In this document: positions 26,601-40,100 of the stretch, one piece after another
Position numbering within the stretch: the first letter of the stretch is position 1
Layout: the number at the start of each line of letters is the position of its first letter
Assembly (NCBI GenBank): GCA_026874595.1
Contig: CM049309.1
Coordinates: 2,144,076-2,208,075 of the forward strand
Origin: Sipunculus nudus
Lineage: Eukaryota > Annelida > Sipuncula > Golfingiida > Sipunculidae
Direction: 5' to 3'
DNA: 64,000 nucleotides
Translations under genes and position numbers: made by a program
Notes under the pieces: generated by a model
Databases searched by the model: none
The model's input: the letters and a program-made list of their open reading frames with translations, nothing else
Told to the model about the DNA's origin: nothing

Positions 26601-28140
26601 TAATTATTTATTGAGTTGTCACATCAATAATATTTAGTAAAACCCCACTGTGTTGAACCTGGTTCAGTCAAGTTTAACTCTTGGATTAAAGTTGTCAGCT
26701 GTAAGCCACAAATCATTACCAAATGAAACCTGCTGGTGTCTAAACTCAGATGTGTCAATATTTTTTGGTCCCTTCAATTTCAACACAACAAGCTTAAATT
26801 GCAGTTCTTTCTTCTCATGCTTTTCTCTGGAGCCTGGTATATTTCAGAAACTGTGTAAAATCCCAACAGTTTCATGTACAACTGTAAAAGCCCCATTATA
26901 TATGTATGCTGGATAGAAAAAGTAGTACCTTTATGGAACCATAAACAGTTTAAATCAAATTAGGACATAAGCTGCGATATAATATTCAGTGCTATCCATG
27001 AACGCAGCCACTCCTGGTGAGTGCAGCTCTACAGCAAACCAAGCAGCCAGGTGAAAGTCATATCGGGGAAAGCCCATCATCGGATTGTTAGACCAAAGCC
27101 CACTTTGTCACAAGGGAATGCCTCATTTATGCATGGCTAAATAAAACTGCCTAGAGGTAAATATTTGCCTGGCTATAACCTCTTTTCCGCTGATGGGGTA
27201 GCAGCCATAAAGTTATTGAACATTAATTTTCCAAATAGGCTGGTCATGGATGACAGGACCAAGCCAGAGTTGGTCATGTTGCCTCAAATGTCACAACGGG
27301 CAATGCTTCCAAAAGAGCCAGGAGGTTTGACAACAATCAAACTGCATCTAAATCGGCAGACAGCTGTCCGACCTAATATTCAGTAAGCAGATTATAGGCT
27401 CTGCCCAAAATCAACATATTGACAAAAGTCAGCAGAGCTCAGCAAAATAGGATATGATCAGATAGGAAAGCCATACTGCAAATGGTGCTGCCTCATGCAT
27501 ATTACACGCTCAATGTAACATAATCCCGTTAGGGAAGCTAGGACCATGTAATTACTATTCAGGGTCAAGCTAATTGCATACAATTACCTCTAGAGTATTA
27601 AACGGGGATAATTATGAATATAAACACAGAGTACAAATCCAGTTAACTAATCCCAAATGCCTATACCTAGAAATGTTGTCTTGTTTTATCCTCTGTTGTA
27701 TTCTATAAGTAGCATATTATTAAAATACAGTTGTGCTAAGTATGTATAAAATCATCAAAGTAGTTTGCTGGGGGCGGGGGGGGGGGGGGGGGGGAGGAAT
27801 TATCGTAAATGATTTACAAAGGCTAGTAGCAGATTTCCTGTATTTCTTCCATGTGAATTAAACTGAGGCTGCTCATGAATAAACATGACTATAATCAATG
27901 ATAAGATGAAAGTCTAATCAAATATCAATGAACTGATTACATTTATTATTTACAAACCATTTGAGTCATTCATTTTATACAGGACTTGTAATTATGCTTT
28001 TATGAAACATCAGAACAGGATGGATATGAATCATGGGACAGACCCTTAAAGAAGAAGAGAATGTAATTGATTAGGTTTTTGTATTAGCAGCAATTAAGTA
28101 TTCTGAGTGTTGTAAAGTGTTTGTATGCATATGTGTGTGC
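26601..28140. other. Intron 6 sequence with a homeodomain-rich island and a G-run
   Basis: No gene is recognised. 27480-27640 is GC-balanced, apparently unique sequence dense in TAATTG, CAATTA and ATGCATATTA words. A run of about 23 G with one C interruption at 27770-27795 could form a G-quadruplex. Confidence 0.45.
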
Positions 28141-28141
28141 G

Positions 28142-28172
<31 letters not shown>

Positions 28173-28434
28173 AAGAGAGAAGGAAAGAGAGAGACAGAGG
28201 AAAAAAGAAAGAAAGAGAGAGAAGAAAGAATGAAAAAATGAGAGTGGTAGTTGTAAGGTGTTGCATATGTCAGTGAGAGAGTGAGACAGAGAGAGAGAAA
28301 AAGAGAGATTGAGACACAGAGAGTGAGACAGAGAGAGAGAAAGAGAGAACTTGAGAAAGAAAAAGACTGAGAGGGAGAGAGTTAGACAGAGAGAGTGACA
28401 GAAAGAAACAGACAGAGAGAAAGAGACACACATA
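28141..28434. repeat. (GA)n-rich low-complexity tract
   Basis: Nearly pure GAGA/GACAGA purine sequence of about 290 bp on the plus strand. The Ser/Leu-rich minus-strand frames over it are translations of CT repeats. Confidence 0.9.
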
Positions 28435-29242
28435 CAGAAAATAGGAGTGGTCACGAGATCTAAATACAGATGCCTTATTAACATTCACATTTGGGATATA
28501 TATATATATGGTTTAAATAATCCAAGACCTTCCAAAGAGCTGTTTTAGACAAGTGTTTGTGATCCTACATAGTTATTATAAAGGACCGGCAGGTAAAAAA
28601 AATTCATACATCCAAGATAGACACAGTCAAACAAAAGTTCTTTTATAAAGTTTAGAATAAACATTTATGTACCATATTCATGTCTTACCCTCCCTTTATG
28701 TTCATATGAAAAACAGATTTATTCATAGGATCAGATACTGCAATCACTGAAGTACATTTGTGTTTCTGTTCTGACTCTTCCAAACATGTTTTATTCCATT
28801 TTCTTCCGTGAAAGAGCAGGGCAAACTCCCCATGAAGTTTTGTTTTCATCAATGTCTGTTGGAAACTGTATTCTTTTAGTTAGGGTAGTGTCACTGCAGG
28901 GATCATATTTTCTTACAAAGCATGTCTGATATCACTGTGTTTATGTGTTTACTAATTTTGGTAATGAAATAGTCAATTTCATGTGGAAATATATGAACTC
29001 CAACATAAAAAAAATATGGTATGGCTGAATGTTATACTGAATTACAGCTACAGGCCAAACTCATAGAGAGCAGTCTGTGCAGGCATCTGTATTTGACAGA
29101 ATCCCACACAAACACACACACATAAATAACAAGCACTCAAATGGATTATACAATGAACAGGAAACAGGGAATGATGTTGAAGTGGGAGCCCCTGTTTTGT
29201 CATGGATGTATATTCACTGATTTCCCTAAGTAAAAATAGTCT

Positions 29243-29725
29243 GTGCCACTTATGATCTACCACAAACCTTTTATAGCTAGTGGAAATCATTCAACTATCC
29301 TGTACTTAAGAACCTTCAGATGTAGGCTAGGCTTGGCCCTCCAGGGGTCAAGGGTCACCACGTCTAATCTGCAAGTGAGTCAATTTGTCTGCCCGCTGTA
29401 CACATCAATAATTTACATTGCTAACAGTCCGACTATTTTCAGGAAGTACACAGGGAATTTACGAGAGGTGGGCCAATTTTCACCATTACTAGCATTTGAT
29501 TTTCCATGCTGCTACCCAGCATGCAGGCATCCGTGGCATAAACGGCATTATTTCTGTGATGATGGGGCAATCAAGGAAAATACCAGCTTTGTAACAGCAC
29601 TGCCCATCCAGCCACCAATACTGGAACAGCACTACGTGAAGATATACATATTACACAAACTCTGTGTGACTTTTTTATTGGAAGGCTCTCTCTCCTTTAA
29701 CATAATGCTGTTCATGAAACTTTAA
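29243..29725 (+). other. Unassigned 160-codon open frame in intron 6
   Basis: This plus-strand frame is the longest non-repetitive one in the big intron. The region 29300-29680 is more GC-balanced than its surroundings. The translation has no domain or motif I recognise. It begins with ATG but lacks visible promoter or splice context. It is more likely chance or a non-coding conserved element than a gene. Confidence 0.15.
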
Positions 29726-30787
29726 ATCCTGCCTGGCACATGTACATATGTAATAGTCAAGCCATCAGCCCAAAAATTATGAATATGCTGCGGCTTTTGA
29801 GCATGCCTTTGAAAGATAATTAAATTTCACATCCACAGTAAGTAGTTGAATTATGGTATGATTCATATGAAGATACCTAATAATATGATGCATTGTATAT
29901 ATCATACATAGAAGGTATATTATAACATAAAACAATAGATTTAATATCTAAGAAAATTATGTATTATAATAGTATAGTTTATTTTAATCTATTTCAATTT
30001 TATGTAATGACTTGATGACAGATATGACAGAGTCCCAGACTTAATGTGACAGATGATTGGTTATGTTTGGTACCATAAACATTATAAAATACAATGTCAG
30101 TTAGGAGATGATATGCAGTGCTATAAAGTATAAAAAGACAAGTATGAAATTTCGTGAGTTTGAGTTGAACATTTTACTCTAAATTGATGGATTGTTCATA
30201 CTGTTTTGTCATTGTTACATACATAAAAGATATATAAACATTCCACAAATATCACAAAAATACTGCCCCTGTCTAAGTCCAAGGAACTACTGTCTATCAA
30301 ATGCTGTGTAGCACATTTTCATTATTAAAAATACTAGTAAATGGTCAAAATATTCTATACAGGTTGCATATTGGCAATAGTAAAGATTTATATTTAATAG
30401 ATATGACTAGAATATATTTGTCATAAATACATAATGTTATATTAAGTCAGACTATTATTAACAGGGATGTATACATATATATCTGCGTGTGTGTGTTTCA
30501 GACCAATGTTGACAGCCATGTTAACATTTCTTTGGCAAACATTGAACATATCATGACATATATCAAATAAAACAAAATCCTGTGATATTTCATACCACCT
30601 ATTTTCAGTAAAACTTAAGATTGTAACATGAATTAAAGATCTCTGACATATATTTTCTGTCACTCCATTGCAAATTTGACAAATAATCCTGACCAAGCAT
30701 GAGCTTAATGCTTGGTAACGTGTCATGGATTCACATAGGTGTAGTTTATAAATCAACCAGCAGAGGGCAGTACCAGGCAATACTTAC

Positions 30788-30899
30788 AGTTTCATGTCAT
30801 GGTTTGGTGATGAATGTTTCTCCAGCCAGCCAATCACTAGCGAGTTCTTCCATGTGGTAGCGCAACTGATAAAACACTCCAGATAGCTTGAATATTTTA
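30788..30899 (-). CDS. WDR49-like: WDR49/WDR64-like gene, internal exon 6
   Basis: The exon follows AATTTCAG and ends before GTAAGT. After a split Val codon it reads KYSS, then YLECFISCATTWKNSLVIGW, then LEKHSSPNHDMK. This finishes the blade opened by HTEWVRQ in exon 5. VIGWLE occupies the position of the usual IWD. It ends with two bases (CT) of a Leu codon. The intron that follows is the largest in the window, 20.7 kb. A CTCF-like motif lies 18-31 nt inside it (30757-30770). Confidence 0.92.
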
Positions 30900-31579
30900 C
30901 TGAAATTATGAACATAACATTTTTTATCAGTGAGTCTGTTTGGTCATATAATAATGGGAAACAAATAATTATGATAATTGTGTAATTAGGCAGATACAAT
31001 CATATCACATAATTCATGAAAATGCATGGCTGGGCTCAAAAGGTGATTATGGTGATATCCGAGGTTATATCCTATTTACTGAAAGTCCATCCTATAGTCA
31101 TTTTATCTGTATGTTACCTCTGATTAAATAAATATAATAAAAAACCTAATACAGCATTCTCTCTTGTGGTATATGTATTGAATAATTATCCCCAAAACTT
31201 TAATTGCATTTTTAACATTTAATTATTGATTTTTAACTGAGTTTTTCTAAGAATCCAGTAATTAATGGCAAATAATCTTTTGCAGGCACCTGTTAAAATA
31301 AATTACAATTGTCCCAGATCTAATCTTCATTTTTCTTTCTTCTTTATTATTTATAACAAAATAAACATTTACAATTTTTAAAAAATCAAACTTAAAACAA
31401 GAAAGAACCAGAAAGATGAACAAATCACAATGCAGTTCTGGCCAGGAAAGCTACTTAAAAGGAATAAAGGCAGTTGGTCATATCACTCTGAGCAGTGACA
31501 ATAATAAATTCCATACTGTCTTCCTTTTTTATCCATTCACATGTTAAAATTAAAGAAATATGTAATTTTTAACAAAGAT

Positions 31580-32430
31580 TTAATCCATAGGCACTGCACG
31601 TTGGAGGATATGGCTAACAGAGATCTAATTTCAGGTTAACAAGAAGATTTTGAGGGACCACCCCTGATTTCAAGTTAGAAGATTCTAGGTCCAACTGTTA
31701 CTATTTCTGTCCTGTTAATGAATGACTGCATCTTTGAAGGCCTCAAAAATAGAAAAAAATGCGTAAAAATTGGAAAAATAAAGGGGCGCCATGAATCAAT
31801 GCATTAGTTAATCATATGCTGGACCTTTTGTATAAATTTTTAAATAATTTAAGGGGGGTACTTACAAGCCCCGTAGCTCAAAGGATATGGGTAACAGAGA
31901 CCTAAGTTCAGGTTTACAAGGAGATATTTCATGGACCTCCCTTGATTTGAAGTAAGAAGATTCTAGGTCTAACCATTATTATTTATGCCCTGTAAATGGA
32001 TGATTGCATCTTTGAAGATCTCAAAAATATAGAAAGAATTGCATAAAATTCGGAAAAAAAATAAAGGTTTCACAACCAGTCTTGAGGAACTGATGAAACA
32101 CTTCATGATCAATATGCATGCAAAGAATCATGGCAATCAATGGATTAGTTTCAGATACTGGAGCTTTTATATAAAATTTTAAATTATTCTGGGGGAGGGG
32201 GTACTTGTGAGCTCCATAGTTCAGAGGATATGGGAATAAGTGACCTAATTTCAGGTTTCCAAGGAGATTTTTTCATGGGCCTCCCTGGATGTCAAGTGAG
32301 AAGATTCTCCCCTTGTTCCTCCCTGGTTACAATTTGTACCCTGTTAATGGCTGGACAGACATATGGACAGATAGACGGACGATGGACAAAGAGTGATCAC
32401 TGTAGCTCAGATGACTTTCAGGATCAAACA
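31580..32430 (+). mobile_element. Truncated Helitron-like element (338-bp family)
   Basis: Three diverged cores (GGATATGGGTAACAG-type words near 31605, 31886 and 32225) are followed by a GGACAGATAGACGGACGATG tail and GTAGCTCAGATGACTTTCAG. The final TCAGCTGAGC is absent, so the 3' terminus is broken. No 5' terminus is visible. Confidence 0.75.
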
Positions 32431-33199
32431 TTTCCCAAATGGTTTGGCAAAAGTTGTCAGATGGTTTAGATGGCTCTACTCATATGTCTGTGACACTTAC
32501 AGACCTGCTATGTATATATATAGGAATAACAGTTATATCAGTGATATGATTGTGCCATGAAGAACATAGGAAAATTTGGGAGATAATGTTCTAAATGCTG
32601 AAAATATAGGAAATTATAGGAGACATTTTTTCCATAAGAAAATACAGGAAAACATTGGAACTGTACGAGTCTGTGAAACCCTTGGTGTTATTTATTGACA
32701 ATAAGGATATCTATGTCAAGAATTTTAAAGCCTGGTTCACTTTCTTTGGCCTCCGCTTTCTCAGATAACAATGAAATATTAGTCATTCCAAATAAAGTTT
32801 AACCACTGGCACACAGAAATCCATTCATTAATGTCACTTCATTAATCAGATAATGCCTCCAGCTTTCCAACCTTTATGAAATATCCCATACATAGTGGCA
32901 TACCACCCAAAATAAAACAAACAAAAAAACCAGACAAATTTCCAGCTGAGGAGGAGGGGGGGCTGTGAAACAAAAAAACCACATGCCCTGTTGGCCTGTA
33001 AGATTTTTAAACAACTTTTTCAAACTCTGTACAGTACATATATCAGAGTGTTTTTGCAGGATTTTAGGCGGGTAATTAAGTGAATTGTCTTCTATGGAGG
33101 GGTACTGCATTTATAACATTAAACTGAGAGCACAGATATGCCTGTCACCGAGTGCTACTCTGGGTGTCCTGGCTGAAAAAAAAACAACTGACTTTAATC

Positions 33200-33540
33200 A
33201 GGAGCTGACAATATCCTAATGTTCCTGAATGTCAGCGGGCAAGAAAAATGTCTGCTTACACTGCGTGCGACTGCTATTACAACTTATCAACCAACTCTTG
33301 GTGTAGACACTGCACATATTATAAAAACCTGCGTCGTTCGTCAACGAGCATGGATTGTCTGGTCCATACATCATCAGACCAAACCTCCAATCAGGTATTA
33401 CGATCCACTTCTCACATTCCAGAGACCTGCTCTCAGGGACTACAAACTTTCAATTTAATTGCTCCCTTGCTAATGCGTGACAGTTGGACAGATTTTATAC
33501 TCAGCCCGGTCTTGCGCACTGAATGAACAAGCGGGCAAGT
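33200..33540. other. GC-balanced unique island in intron 5
   Basis: Apparently single-copy sequence with two short overlapping plus-strand frames of no recognisable family. It contains homeodomain-like TTTAATTGC and CTAATGCGTGACAG. I see no splice sites compatible with the WD40 gene. Confidence 0.25.
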
Positions 33541-33954
33541 ACAGTCTCTGCTCAAAGTGACTCCCCACAGTGTGGTTCAATGTAATGTTTCCTTTTGATA
33601 AATGAAGTAAACCCAGCCAGGAATCATAATAGAATAATGATGTCATAAAAAAAACTACTGTAAAAGATAACTGCTTCGGTTCAAAGTGAGTGTAAGCTAC
33701 TTAGTAAATTGAATGCTGGGATACCAGGAATGTGGACTCTGTGATCTGCCAAGCTTGTCGCCTGTCGTGTTTGGCAGCTGAATCTATCACAGTGCTCCCC
33801 AAGACACCGTCAAAAACACCATATGCTAATATACAGGTTTTTACTGGGTGTAAACTCACACAAAGAGAAAGGTTACAGACAAACCCTCCAGGTACTTGCT
33901 TTTTCATCATTTTCTTCTGATTACTCTGGATTCTGTCCAGAATGTTACCTCTGT

Positions 33955-35345
33955 TAAGGAGATTATGTTTTCATCCATTTTTCATCCATGTTTGTTTGTT
34001 TGTTTGTTAGCACAATTACTCAACATAAATGTCTACTGTACAACACAAGGGTAGGCAATGGGCCATGAAAGACCACATTATATTATAGTCTGAAACAAAA
34101 TAAAGTTGATCAGGCCATACCAGAATAATATAATTGTTCTACAGATTTGAGGCTCCTATTTTTTACGGACCAGTTTTATTTTGCAAATTAAGACAAAGTC
34201 CTTGGTCATGTTGCTAATATCTGCTATAGGAAAGTTTCCCTAAAACTCTTCTTAAAGGTATTGAAAATGGGCTAAATTTTGCGTTGGTCATTGAACCCTT
34301 TCAAGAATTGAAAGGAATTTTTTTTTATTTTCTAGGCAAGCTGACAAAATTCCAGGTATTGTATCTCAACCAGTAAAGAAAAACAAAGAAAAAACATTTG
34401 CCAGCTCACACCACAGTTTTTGTTCCCTGAGACTGCAGAACAATAAGATCACATTAGATTGGACTAACTCAGTGGAGGTATGGGTGAAGTTCTGAAAAAC
34501 TCTTTAATTTTGTTTTCACTACTTAGTATTAACCACAATATCACCTGTATCCCTATTTTAAAATTCTTGAGGCCAATCATAATTATAAATATTATAACTC
34601 TGCTGACAACTTGGTAACATGCAAATATTTAAATAGTGGTCAATGAGCCATGACACACAGCTAAATCCAACATATTACTTAATGCAATAGTACATGAACA
34701 AGGTCACAGTGACCTAAATTTTAGGATTCCCAGATAAATTTACCACAAAGTTGCCTGTGTATACAACAGTTAGAAGTAAGGGTCAAGTATCTGAGGTTCT
34801 TATGTACTAAAAGCCTTGTCTTTGACCTAATTCATAAAATATACTTCACAGTGACCTCCATTCATGGAGGCTGAGAAACTTCATCAAGCTGAAAATTGGT
34901 GTCAAACAGGTACAATTTGTGCCTTGTTATGGACAGACAAACATCAATCTCAAAAATACAAGTAAAAATGTGTTGACATTAAGAAATTATAAGAGACACC
35001 ACTAGTATTCAGTAGATTTTTAGATCTTCAAGATCAGATAGTATGCCAGATTTCATGGCAACCCATTTGGCTTAGAATCTGTGTGACATTTTTTACTCAT
35101 AAGAGGATGTATCAATACTTCTGAAGAATCCTAAATAATGCTTAATACTCTCTCCAAAAGAGGATATGTTTTCACCTGGGGCCACCTGTTTGTTTGCTTG
35201 TTTGGCTGTCAGTAGTAGGATCACATCACAAAAACACAAATTCCACAATATTTTGTGGAGATTTTGGAAATGGGACAGAAAAATCCCCTTTTAAATTTTG
35301 GTATGAGTCTTGACAAAGAGGCAGATCCAATACGATTATTTAGCA
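33955..35345. repeat. Dispersed repeats with (TTTG)n signature
   Basis: GAGATTATGTTTTCATCC followed by TTTGTTTGTTTG (33958-34012) has a relative at 35161-35210 (GAGGATATGTTTTCACCTGG then TTTGTTTGCTTG). Between them lies a diverged repeat with GGTCACAGTGACC-type words. No coding frame is seen. Confidence 0.5.
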
Positions 35346-35705
35346 AGGGTATGTGCTCTGCAACCAATCTAGTCTTTTACATGTAGCTATGTTTATCACA
35401 CATGTAATTATTCTATAAATCTATCACTGTGCCTGTCTCTCCATGTTAAGGTTACCACAAACCTGTTTTCTTCTTGGTATGTGTGGGTGAAAATTATGTT
35501 GTCACAAATAACTGTTTGTTAATTTTTAGAGCCTCCAGAGAATACAGAATTTCTTCCTGGTTAACTCCAGCTCCCTGAGGAGATGATCTTAAAATACATA
35601 TTACATTAGGAGAATTTTGGTCATCCTTTATCACAACCACACACCTGAGCTCATATCCCAGGGGGTTTGCACTTTAATTCCTGAATTAGTCACCAGATGT
35701 CTCAC

Positions 35706-35804
35706 CTTGTCTGACCCATTCAGTGTGTCCCTGGTGTTTTGAGTATTTGGCATTCTTGTATTTCTTCTTAATAATATCTTCTAGCTTCACATTTAAACAT
35801 GGCT
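35706..35804 (-). CDS. WDR49-like: WDR49/WDR64-like gene, internal exon 5
   Basis: Acceptor TTGCAG and donor GTGAGA bound 99 bases, phase 1 in and phase 1 out. The sequence is basic: after Glu it reads PCLNVKLEDIIKKKYKNAKY, then SKHQGHTEWVRQ. HQGHTEWVRQ is the GH-type start of a new blade and is strongly conserved in this family. A 76-bp tandem repeat lies about 230 bp upstream of the acceptor. Confidence 0.92.
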
Positions 35805-36030
35805 CTGCAAGTAATGAAACCATAAGCTCCAAATACAATAAGACAAATAGTAGATGAAATAGATACAGGTAAAAGACAATTGCTGAATATAGTCATATAT
35901 TTTCATATTATGAGGGAAAATCAAATCCAATCAGCTAGTCACTGGAGCTGACAAAATCCATAATTTGAGCTGCCAATATCAAAATTCCAGTTTTGATTGT
36001 GGGATCTCTTTTTAACACTGTAAAATTCAG

Positions 36031-36486
36031 GATATTGTAACAAATATAACTCCAGACATGGTAGTAACATTACATCACATAACATTCCAGGGAAATATAA
36101 TGTGGGGATATTGTAACAAATATAACTCCAGACATGGTAGTAACTTTACATCGAATAACTTTCCAGGGAAATATGATGTGGGGATATTGTAACAAATATA
36201 ACTCCAGACATGGTAGAAACATTACATCATATAACTTTCCACGGAAATATAATGTGGGGATATTGTAACAAATATAACTCCAGACATGGTAGTAACATTA
36301 CATCATATAACTTTCCACGGAAATATAATGTGGGGATATTGTAACAAATATAACTCCAGACATGGTAGTAACTTTACATCAAATAACTTTCCAGGGAAAT
36401 ATAATGTGGGGATATTGTAACAAATATAACTCCAGACATGGTAGTAACATTACATCATATAACTATCCAGGGAAATATAATGTGGA
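36031..36486. repeat. 76-bp tandem repeat, six copies
   Basis: Units start at 36031, 36107, 36183, 36259, 36335 and 36411, an exact 76-bp period with core GATATTGTAACAAATATAAC followed by TCCAGACATGGTAG. Copies differ by only a few bases, so the array is young. It ends about 230 bp upstream of exon 5's acceptor in gene sense. Confidence 0.95.
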
Positions 36487-37029
36487 AATATAATGTGTGT
36501 GAAACAAAATAATGGAGGAAGAATTTGAAGAGTGACTTGAGTGTATTAACTATAGTTCCTCAACTGTACTGTATCAGGTTCGAGCACGATAAAGAACATT
36601 GTGAACAGTACATTTAAAATCTGGTTTTACTAATTAAAAAATCAATTTAATGCAGACTTTCTTTAGCAAGTTAATGTGCACTTGAAGCCTGGGTGTTAAT
36701 TATTTCACATATATGTATCACAGGTAATATTTCAATTGCCATGAAATTTTCATATGATGGCAGTACTTAACCCTCAACTATATTAGTAATAATGCAATAA
36801 TTAGGTAAATAAACAAAATAAAAAAAACACCAAGTATAAATAAACATAAGCAAATCAAAACATGAAACTGGAAAAAAGGTCCAATAAGTTGAAAAAAAAA
36901 AAAAAATACATTGGTTGTTATACAAATAACAGATTAGTTGGTGGTTCTGAATTACACCTGGGGTCATCCGGTACACTCAAGACAAATAAATTTTCATTAA
37001 ATACTGGGTAAGTGTGGTGATATATGTAT

Positions 37030-37031
37030 AT

Positions 37032-37076
<45 letters not shown>

Positions 37077-37090
37077 ATGTATATATATAA
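37030..37090. repeat. (AT)n microsatellite
   Basis: Alternating AT with short TATACATA interruptions, directly before the large satellite array. Confidence 0.9.
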
Positions 37091-37179
37091 TTTTTCCCCT
37101 GAAAATATTGAACAGCATTATGTGGAAAGGCCTGTGGAAACCACTGAGACAAAAGGAGATTATTCAAAACCAGATGATG

Positions 37180-40100
37180 TACTTCATCCAGCCAAATTTA
37201 TGATACCCAAAATAATTATGTACTTCAGTCAGCCAAATTGATGACACACAAGATAATAATGTACTTCAGTCAGCCAAATTGATGACACAAGATGATATGT
37301 ACTTCAGTCAGCCAAATTGGTGACACACAAGATAATAATGTACTTCAGTCAGCCAAATTGATGACACACAAGATAATTATGTACTTCAGTCAGCCAAATT
37401 GATGACACCTAAGATAAAAATGTACTTCAGTCAGCCAAATTGATGACACACAAGATGATATGTACTTCAGTCACCCAAATTGATGACATACAAGATGATA
37501 TGTACTTCAGTCAGCCAAATTGATGACACCCAAGATAATAATGTACTTCAGTCAGCCAAATTGATGACATACAAGATGATATGTACTTCAGTCAGCCAAA
37601 TTGATGACACCCAAGATAATAATGTACTTCAGTCAGCCAAATTGATGACATACAAGATGATATGTACTTCAGTCAGCCAAATTGATGACACCCAAGATAA
37701 TAATGTACTTCAGTCAGCCAAATTGATGACATACAAGATAATAATGTACTTCAGTCACCAGAATTGATGACATACAAGATGATATGTACTTCAGTCAGCC
37801 AAATTGATGACACCTAAGATAAAAATGTACTTCAGTCAGCCAAATTGATGACACACAAGATGATATGTACTTAAGTCAGCCAAATTGATGACACCCAAGA
37901 TAAAAATGTACTTCAGTCACCCAAATTGATGACATACAAGATGATATGTACTTCAGTCAGCAAAATTGATGACACCCAAGATAATAATGTACTTCAGTCA
38001 GCCAAATTGATGACATACAAGATAATAATGTACTTCAGTCACCCAAATTGATGACATACAAGATGATATGTACTTCAGTCAGCCAAATTGATGACACCCA
38101 AGATAATAATGTACTTCAGTCAGCCAAATTGATGACACCTAAGATAAAAATGTACTTAAGTCAGCCAAATTGATGACACACAAGATGATATGTACTTCAG
38201 TCACCCAAATTGATGACATACAAGATGATATGTACTTCAGTCAGCCAAATTGATGACACCCAAGATAATAATGTACTTCAGTCAGCCAAATTGATGACAC
38301 CCAAGATAATAATGTACTTCAGTCAGCCAAATTGATGACATACAAGATGATATGTACTTCAGTCAGCCAAATTGATGACACCCAAGATAATAATGTACTT
38401 CAGTCAGCCAAATTGATGACATACAAGATAATAATGTACTTCAGTCACCCAAATTGATGACATACAAGATGATATGTACTTCAGTCAGCCAAATTGATGA
38501 CACCTAAGATAAAAATGTACTTCAGTCAGCCAAATTGATGACACACAAGATGATATGTACTTAAGTCAGCCAAATTGATGACACACAAGATAATAATGTA
38601 CTTCAGTCAGCCAAATTGATGACACACAAGATGATATGTACTTCAGTCACCCAAATTGATGACACACAAGATAATAATGTACTTCAGTCAGCCAAATTGA
38701 TGACACCTAAGATAAAAATGTACTTCAGTCAGCCAAATTGATGACACACAAGATGATATGTACTTAAGTCAGCCAAATTGATGACACACAAGATGATATG
38801 TACTTCAGTCAGCCAAATTGATGACATACAAGATAATAATGTACTTCAGTCACCCAAATTGATGACATACAAGATGATATGTACTTCAGTCAGCCAAATT
38901 GATGACACCAAAGATAAAAATGTACTTCAGTCAGCCAAATTGATGACACACAAGATGATATGTACTTAAGTCAGCCAAATTGATGACACACAAGATGATA
39001 TGTACTTCAGTCACCCAAATTGATGACATACAAGATGATATGTACTTCAGTCAGCCAAATTGATGACACCCAAGATAATAATGTACTTCAGTCAGCCAAA
39101 TTGATGACACCCAAGATAATAATGTACTTCAGTCAGCCAAATTGATGACATACAAGATGATATGTACTTCAGTCAGCCAAATTGATGACACCCAAGATAA
39201 TAATGTACTTCAGTCAGCCAAATTGATGACATACAAGATAATAATGTACTTCAGTCACCCAAATTGATGACATACAAGATGATATGTACTTCAGTCAGCC
39301 AAATTGATGACACCTAAGATAAAAATGTACTTCAGTCAGCCAAATTGATGACACACAAGATGATATGTACTTAAGTCAGCCAAATTGATGACACCCAAGA
39401 TAAAAATGTACTTCAGTCACCCAAATTGATGACATACAAGATGATATGTACTTCAGTCAGCCAAATTGATGACACCCAAGATAATAATGTACTTCAGTCA
39501 GCCAAATTGATGACATACAAGATAATAATGTACTTCAGTCAGCAAAATTGATGACATACAAGATGATATGTACTTCAGTCAGCCAAATTGATGACACCCA
39601 AGACAATAATGTACTTCAGTCAGCCAAATTGATGACACCCAAGATAATAATGTACTTCAGTCAGCCAAATTGATGACACCCAAGATAATAATGTACTTCA
39701 GTCACCCAAATTGATGACATACAAGATGATATGTACTTCAGTCAGCCAAATTGATGACACCCAAGATAATAATGTACTTCAGTCAGCCAAATTGATGACA
39801 TACAAGATAATAATGTACTTCAGTCAGCCAAATTGATGACATACAAGATGATATGTACTTCAGTCAGCCAAATTGATGACACCCAAGATAATAATGTACT
39901 TCAGTCAGCCAAATTGATGACACCCAAGATAATAATGTACTTCAGTCAGCCAAATTGATGACACCCAAGATAATAATGTACTTCAGTCAGCCAAATTGAT
40001 GACATACAAGATAATAATGTACTTCAGTCACCCAAATTGATGACATACAAGATGATATGTACTTCAGTCAGCCAAATTGATGACACCCAAGATAATAATG

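Noticed and set aside
29243-29725. Novel 160-aa gene in the largest intron
   Set aside because: No family resemblance, no promoter or splice signals; listed only as an unassigned frame.
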